From Saprospiraceae bacterium (GTDB taxonomy: Bacteria > Bacteroidota > Bacteroidia > Chitinophagales > Saprospiraceae): a stretch of 64,000 nucleotides of DNA. Shown piece by piece: positions 61,767 through 64,000 of the stretch. The notes under the pieces are model-generated. The model made no database searches and was not told the origin of the DNA. It worked only from the letters and a program-made list of their open reading frames with translations. Every line of letters starts with the position of its first letter. The stretch's first letter is position 1. The stretch spans positions 1 through 64,000 of the forward strand of contig JADJLQ010000006.1 in NCBI GenBank assembly GCA_016709995.1, written 5' to 3'. The translations under genes and the position numbers were made by a program.

Positions 61767-62546
61767 ATGCCCTGGGTTTCACTGATTACTGATTTTGGAT
61801 GGCGTGATCCTTATGTAGGACAGCTCAAGGGAGCTATGCTTACCCAAAATGAACAGATCCGGTTTATCGATATGACACATGACCTTAAAGCTCATGACAT
61901 AGTCACTGCAGGATGGCTACTCAAAAACTGTTATAAAGATACTCCTGCCGGGACGATCCACGTAGTGAGTGTGTTGAATAATTATAATAATGCGCACTCA
62001 TACCTGGCCTTTGAACACCAGGGACATTTTTTTGTCGGGCCTAATAATGGAGTCTTTAGCCTGGCATTTGAAAAACTGCCGATAGATATATACGAGGTCA
62101 TAGATGAATCCGGGGATGGATATTCAGTAAAAAAGATCTTGAGTAAGATTGTGGCCCACCTTGCGGACCAAAAACCCCTGGATGAACTTGGCCCTCCGGT
62201 AAGAAACCTTATCATGCGTATTCATCTGCAGCCTGTGATCAATAAATATATGATCCGAGGCTCTGTGATCTATATCGACCACTATGAAAATGTAGTAGTC
62301 AATATCACCAGGGAACAATTTGAAAAAGCAAGGGCAGGAAGACCTTTTAATATATACCTGAAACGCAATGATGCTATCAATACAATTTGTACAAATTACC
62401 AGGATGTAGCGGTCGGAGAAACCCTATGTCTGTTTAATTCGAGCAATTTTTTGGAGATTGCTATCCACAGCGGTACTGCTGCTAGCATGCTCGGACTGGC
62501 AGTGGACGAAATGGTGCAGATCGATTTTTTCAACGAAGAAACATGA
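61767..62546 (+). CDS. SAM hydroxide adenosyltransferase (DUF62)
   Basis: 259 residues. Family signatures: SLITDFGWRDPYVGQLKGAM at the N-terminus, AGTIHVVSVLNN, HFFVGPNNGVFSLAF, LGPPVRNLIM and VIYIDHYENVVVNITREQFE. Known members hydrolyse S-adenosylmethionine to adenosine and methionine using a hydroxide or, in rare relatives, halide nucleophile. Full length. The next gene starts at ATG overlapping the stop (ATGA). Confidence 0.95.
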   Translation: MPWVSLITDFGWRDPYVGQLKGAMLTQNEQIRFIDMTHDLKAHDIVTAGWLLKNCYKDTPAGTIHVVSVLNNYNNAHSYLAFEHQGHFFVGPNNGVFSLAFEKLPIDIYEVIDESGDGYSVKKILSKIVAHLADQKPLDELGPPVRNLIMRIHLQPVINKYMIRGSVIYIDHYENVVVNITREQFEKARAGRPFNIYLKRNDAINTICTNYQDVAVGETLCLFNSSNFLEIAIHSGTAASMLGLAVDEMVQIDFFNEET

Positions 62547-62842
62547 TCACGCGAATAGTAAAAATGGAAATCAAACCTGAAGCCATAGATACCTTTATGG
62601 ATATCTTCAGCCATCATGCTATCAATATGGAGTCAGTAGCCGGGTGCATGACTTTACAGTTGTTGCAAAACGACCCGGAAGCTACTATCTTTTTTACGAT
62701 CAGTACCTGGCAGCGACAGGAAGACCTGGAAAACTATCGGCAGTCGGAGTTGTTTTCAGCGGTATGGTCTAAAGTCAAACCCTTATTTTGCGCCCGACCA
62801 CAAGCCTGGACCACACAATCTATCTATCATGGAAAAAATTGA
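62543..62842 (+). CDS. Antibiotic biosynthesis monooxygenase-like (ABM) protein
   Basis: 99 residues, single ferredoxin-like ABM domain: TRIVKMEIKPEAIDTFMDIF, CMTLQLLQNDPEATIFFTIS, and TWQRQEDLENYRQSELFSAV with a conserved Trp. Often forms dimers for quinol or heme oxidation, but many members lack a known activity. It overlaps the preceding SAM enzyme stop by 4 nt and the following aroB start by 14 nt, so the three are one operon. Confidence 0.92.
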   Translation: MITRIVKMEIKPEAIDTFMDIFSHHAINMESVAGCMTLQLLQNDPEATIFFTISTWQRQEDLENYRQSELFSAVWSKVKPLFCARPQAWTTQSIYHGKN

Positions 62843-63866
62843 TGTCATAGACTACAATATCTATATGGGACCAATATTGTCCTCCCTCGAGTCATTGATC
62901 GAAAGACAATCTTTTTCCTCCCTGTTTGTTCTCACAGACGAAAATACCTTGATTCATTGCAAACCTTTATTGGATGCTTTTCTATCAAATCACCCACATG
63001 CTTTATGTACTATCCCTGCCGGAGAAATTCATAAGAATATCCATACTTGTGTACGGGTGTGGCAATCCATGACAGAAGCCAAACTCGACAGACATGCTAT
63101 CATAATCAACCTGGGTGGGGGAGTCATCGGTGACCTGGGTGGCTTTTGCGCTTCGACTTATAAAAGGGGCATTCGATTTGTACAAGTACCTACTACCCTG
63201 CTAAGCCAGGTTGATGCTTCTATTGGGGGCAAACTTGGTATCGACTTTGATGGGTATAAAAATCATATTGGGGTGTTTCGATCGCCGATGGCTGTGATGA
63301 TCGATGTAGCTTTTTTGAAAACTTTGTCGACACGCGAACTTCGGAGCGGCTACGCTGAAATCATCAAACACTGTCTCATCGCAGATGGATCCTACTGGGT
63401 CGAACTCTCTCAAATAATAGAATTGGAATCTGTAGACTGGTCAGTCGTCATCCGCCGATCATTGGAAGTAAAACGACAAATCGTCATCGAAGATCCATTC
63501 GAAAAAGGTAAAAGAAAACTCCTGAATTTTGGGCATACCCTGGGCCATGCGATTGAAAGTCATTTTCTCGAAAGTTCATATCCATTGCTGCATGGCGAAG
63601 CCATCGCTGCAGGCATGATCTATGAAACCCGGCTTTCGTCCAAATACCTCAGCTTAAACAAAGATGATCAACAAGAAATCATTCATTATATCCAGTTGCT
63701 TTATGGGCCGGCACCCAAAATCACCATCTCTGAACTGATGGATACAATGAAACAAGACAAAAAAAACCTGGACAATAAAATCAGTTTTTCCCTTTTATCA
63801 TCTATAGGTCATAGCCAGTGGGATTTGCTTTTAGAAGAAAAAGATCTTTTATTCCTTGAATCTTAA
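62829..63866 (+). CDS. aroB: 3-dehydroquinate synthase
   Basis: 345 residues. Shikimate pathway step DAHP to 3-dehydroquinate, NAD- and metal-dependent. Motifs: GGGVIGDLGGFCASTYKRGI (NAD loop), VPTTLLSQVDASIGGKLGID, KNHIGVFRSP, Lys/Asn/Arg pocket residues, and LNFGHTLGHAIESHF with the metal His. Complete and colinear with AroB. It ends 17 bp before the start of the isoaspartate methyltransferase gene. Confidence 0.97.
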   Translation: MEKIDVIDYNIYMGPILSSLESLIERQSFSSLFVLTDENTLIHCKPLLDAFLSNHPHALCTIPAGEIHKNIHTCVRVWQSMTEAKLDRHAIIINLGGGVIGDLGGFCASTYKRGIRFVQVPTTLLSQVDASIGGKLGIDFDGYKNHIGVFRSPMAVMIDVAFLKTLSTRELRSGYAEIIKHCLIADGSYWVELSQIIELESVDWSVVIRRSLEVKRQIVIEDPFEKGKRKLLNFGHTLGHAIESHFLESSYPLLHGEAIAAGMIYETRLSSKYLSLNKDDQQEIIHYIQLLYGPAPKITISELMDTMKQDKKNLDNKISFSLLSSIGHSQWDLLLEEKDLLFLES

Positions 63867-63883
63867 CATGCAATCATAATATT

Positions 63884-64000
63884 TTGAATAAACTCTTAGC
63901 AAAAAACTATAGCGTATCGGAGGTCTCCAGATCACAAGACAGCCTGGTGCATAAAGGTATGCGCAAAAAACTGGTCGATGAACTTAGGCGCAAAAACCTT
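63884..64000 (+). CDS. pcm: Protein-L-isoaspartate O-methyltransferase, N-terminal part (cut by edge)
   Basis: Open to the right edge; 39 residues visible from a probable TTG start at 63884. The sequence SLVHKGMRKKLVDELRRKNL is the typical N-terminal helix of PCM-type repair methyltransferases (KGMRKKLVDELR). The catalytic part is outside the window, so the assignment rests on this motif and on the tandem position after aroB. Confidence 0.75.
   Translation, partial: MNKLLAKNYSVSEVSRSQDSLVHKGMRKKLVDELRRKNL

Noticed and set aside
1..64000. rRNA, tRNA and riboswitch genes
   Set aside because: No cloverleaf-like or conserved rRNA sequence was recognised by eye; tRNAscan-SE and Infam/Rfam scans would be needed to exclude them.

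Overview
The window comes from a Bacteroidota chromosome, most probably a member of the Saprospiria or a related lineage. The evidence is moderate to low GC and very weak Shine-Dalgarno sequences. It also has a very large secreted protein with a C-terminal type IX secretion (T9SS) sorting domain, a TonB-dependent receptor with a carboxypeptidase-regulatory-like N-domain paired with a DUF4249 lipoprotein, DUF4175, DUF4249 and DUF6544 families, and a dockerin-like module of the type common in Saprospiraceae. The taxonomic placement is inference from gene content; no rRNA or tRNA gene was recognised.

Region 1, about 1-16.1 kb, is an accessory-like block read almost entirely on the minus strand. 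It holds two SDR oxidoreductases and a DUF4386 membrane protein that are each split by single-base indels, two VOC (glyoxalase-fold) paralogs, a DUF2268 putative metalloprotease, and a redox/detoxification cluster (AhpD-like, thioredoxin-like, DUF1348, pyridoxamine-oxidase-like) followed by an AraC regulator. Beyond these lie a coiled-coil lipoprotein, a methyltransferase and a McrBC-like restriction pair (AAA+ motor with a PUA/EVE-like N-terminus plus a DUF2357/PD-(D/E)XK nuclease). Between the genes lie an 82-bp direct repeat with an inverted partial copy and several hairpin elements. Six apparent one-base frame breaks, all in short A/T runs, fall here and none was seen in the remaining 48 kb.

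Region 2, about 16.3-35.9 kb, is ordinary chromosome: a HATPase anti-sigma-like protein behind a 1182-residue DUF4175 protein, a sialate O-acetylesterase, a DUF1080 lipoprotein, a run of small membrane proteins with a 58-residue soluble protein, a PIF1-type helicase with HRDC and HTH domains, an M20 amidohydrolase, a DUF6807 plus Gfo/Idh/MocA catabolic pair, a dockerin-like secreted protein and two tandem rhomboid proteases. A GC-rich palindromic repeat occurs twice at 20.5-20.7 kb, and a degenerate copy lies inside a kinase gene at 40.35 kb.

Region 3, about 36.4-64 kb, holds two tandem TPR-type histidine kinases with near-identical catalytic cores, a di-heme cytochrome c, the 1920-residue T9SS cargo, an MprF-like protein, a DUF998 protein, the TonB receptor/DUF4249 pair, two more VOC proteins, a DUF1349-like secreted protein, a sugar-phosphate isomerase-like protein, PhoH, an SDR dehydrogenase, and an overlapping set of SAM hydroxide adenosyltransferase, a monooxygenase-fold protein and 3-dehydroquinate synthase. 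The start of protein-L-isoaspartate methyltransferase runs off the right edge.

The best candidates for a less-described system are the McrBC-like pair with its reader-type N-domain, the duplicated Cys-Cys domain in the giant secreted protein, and the palindromic repeat that has entered a kinase reading frame.
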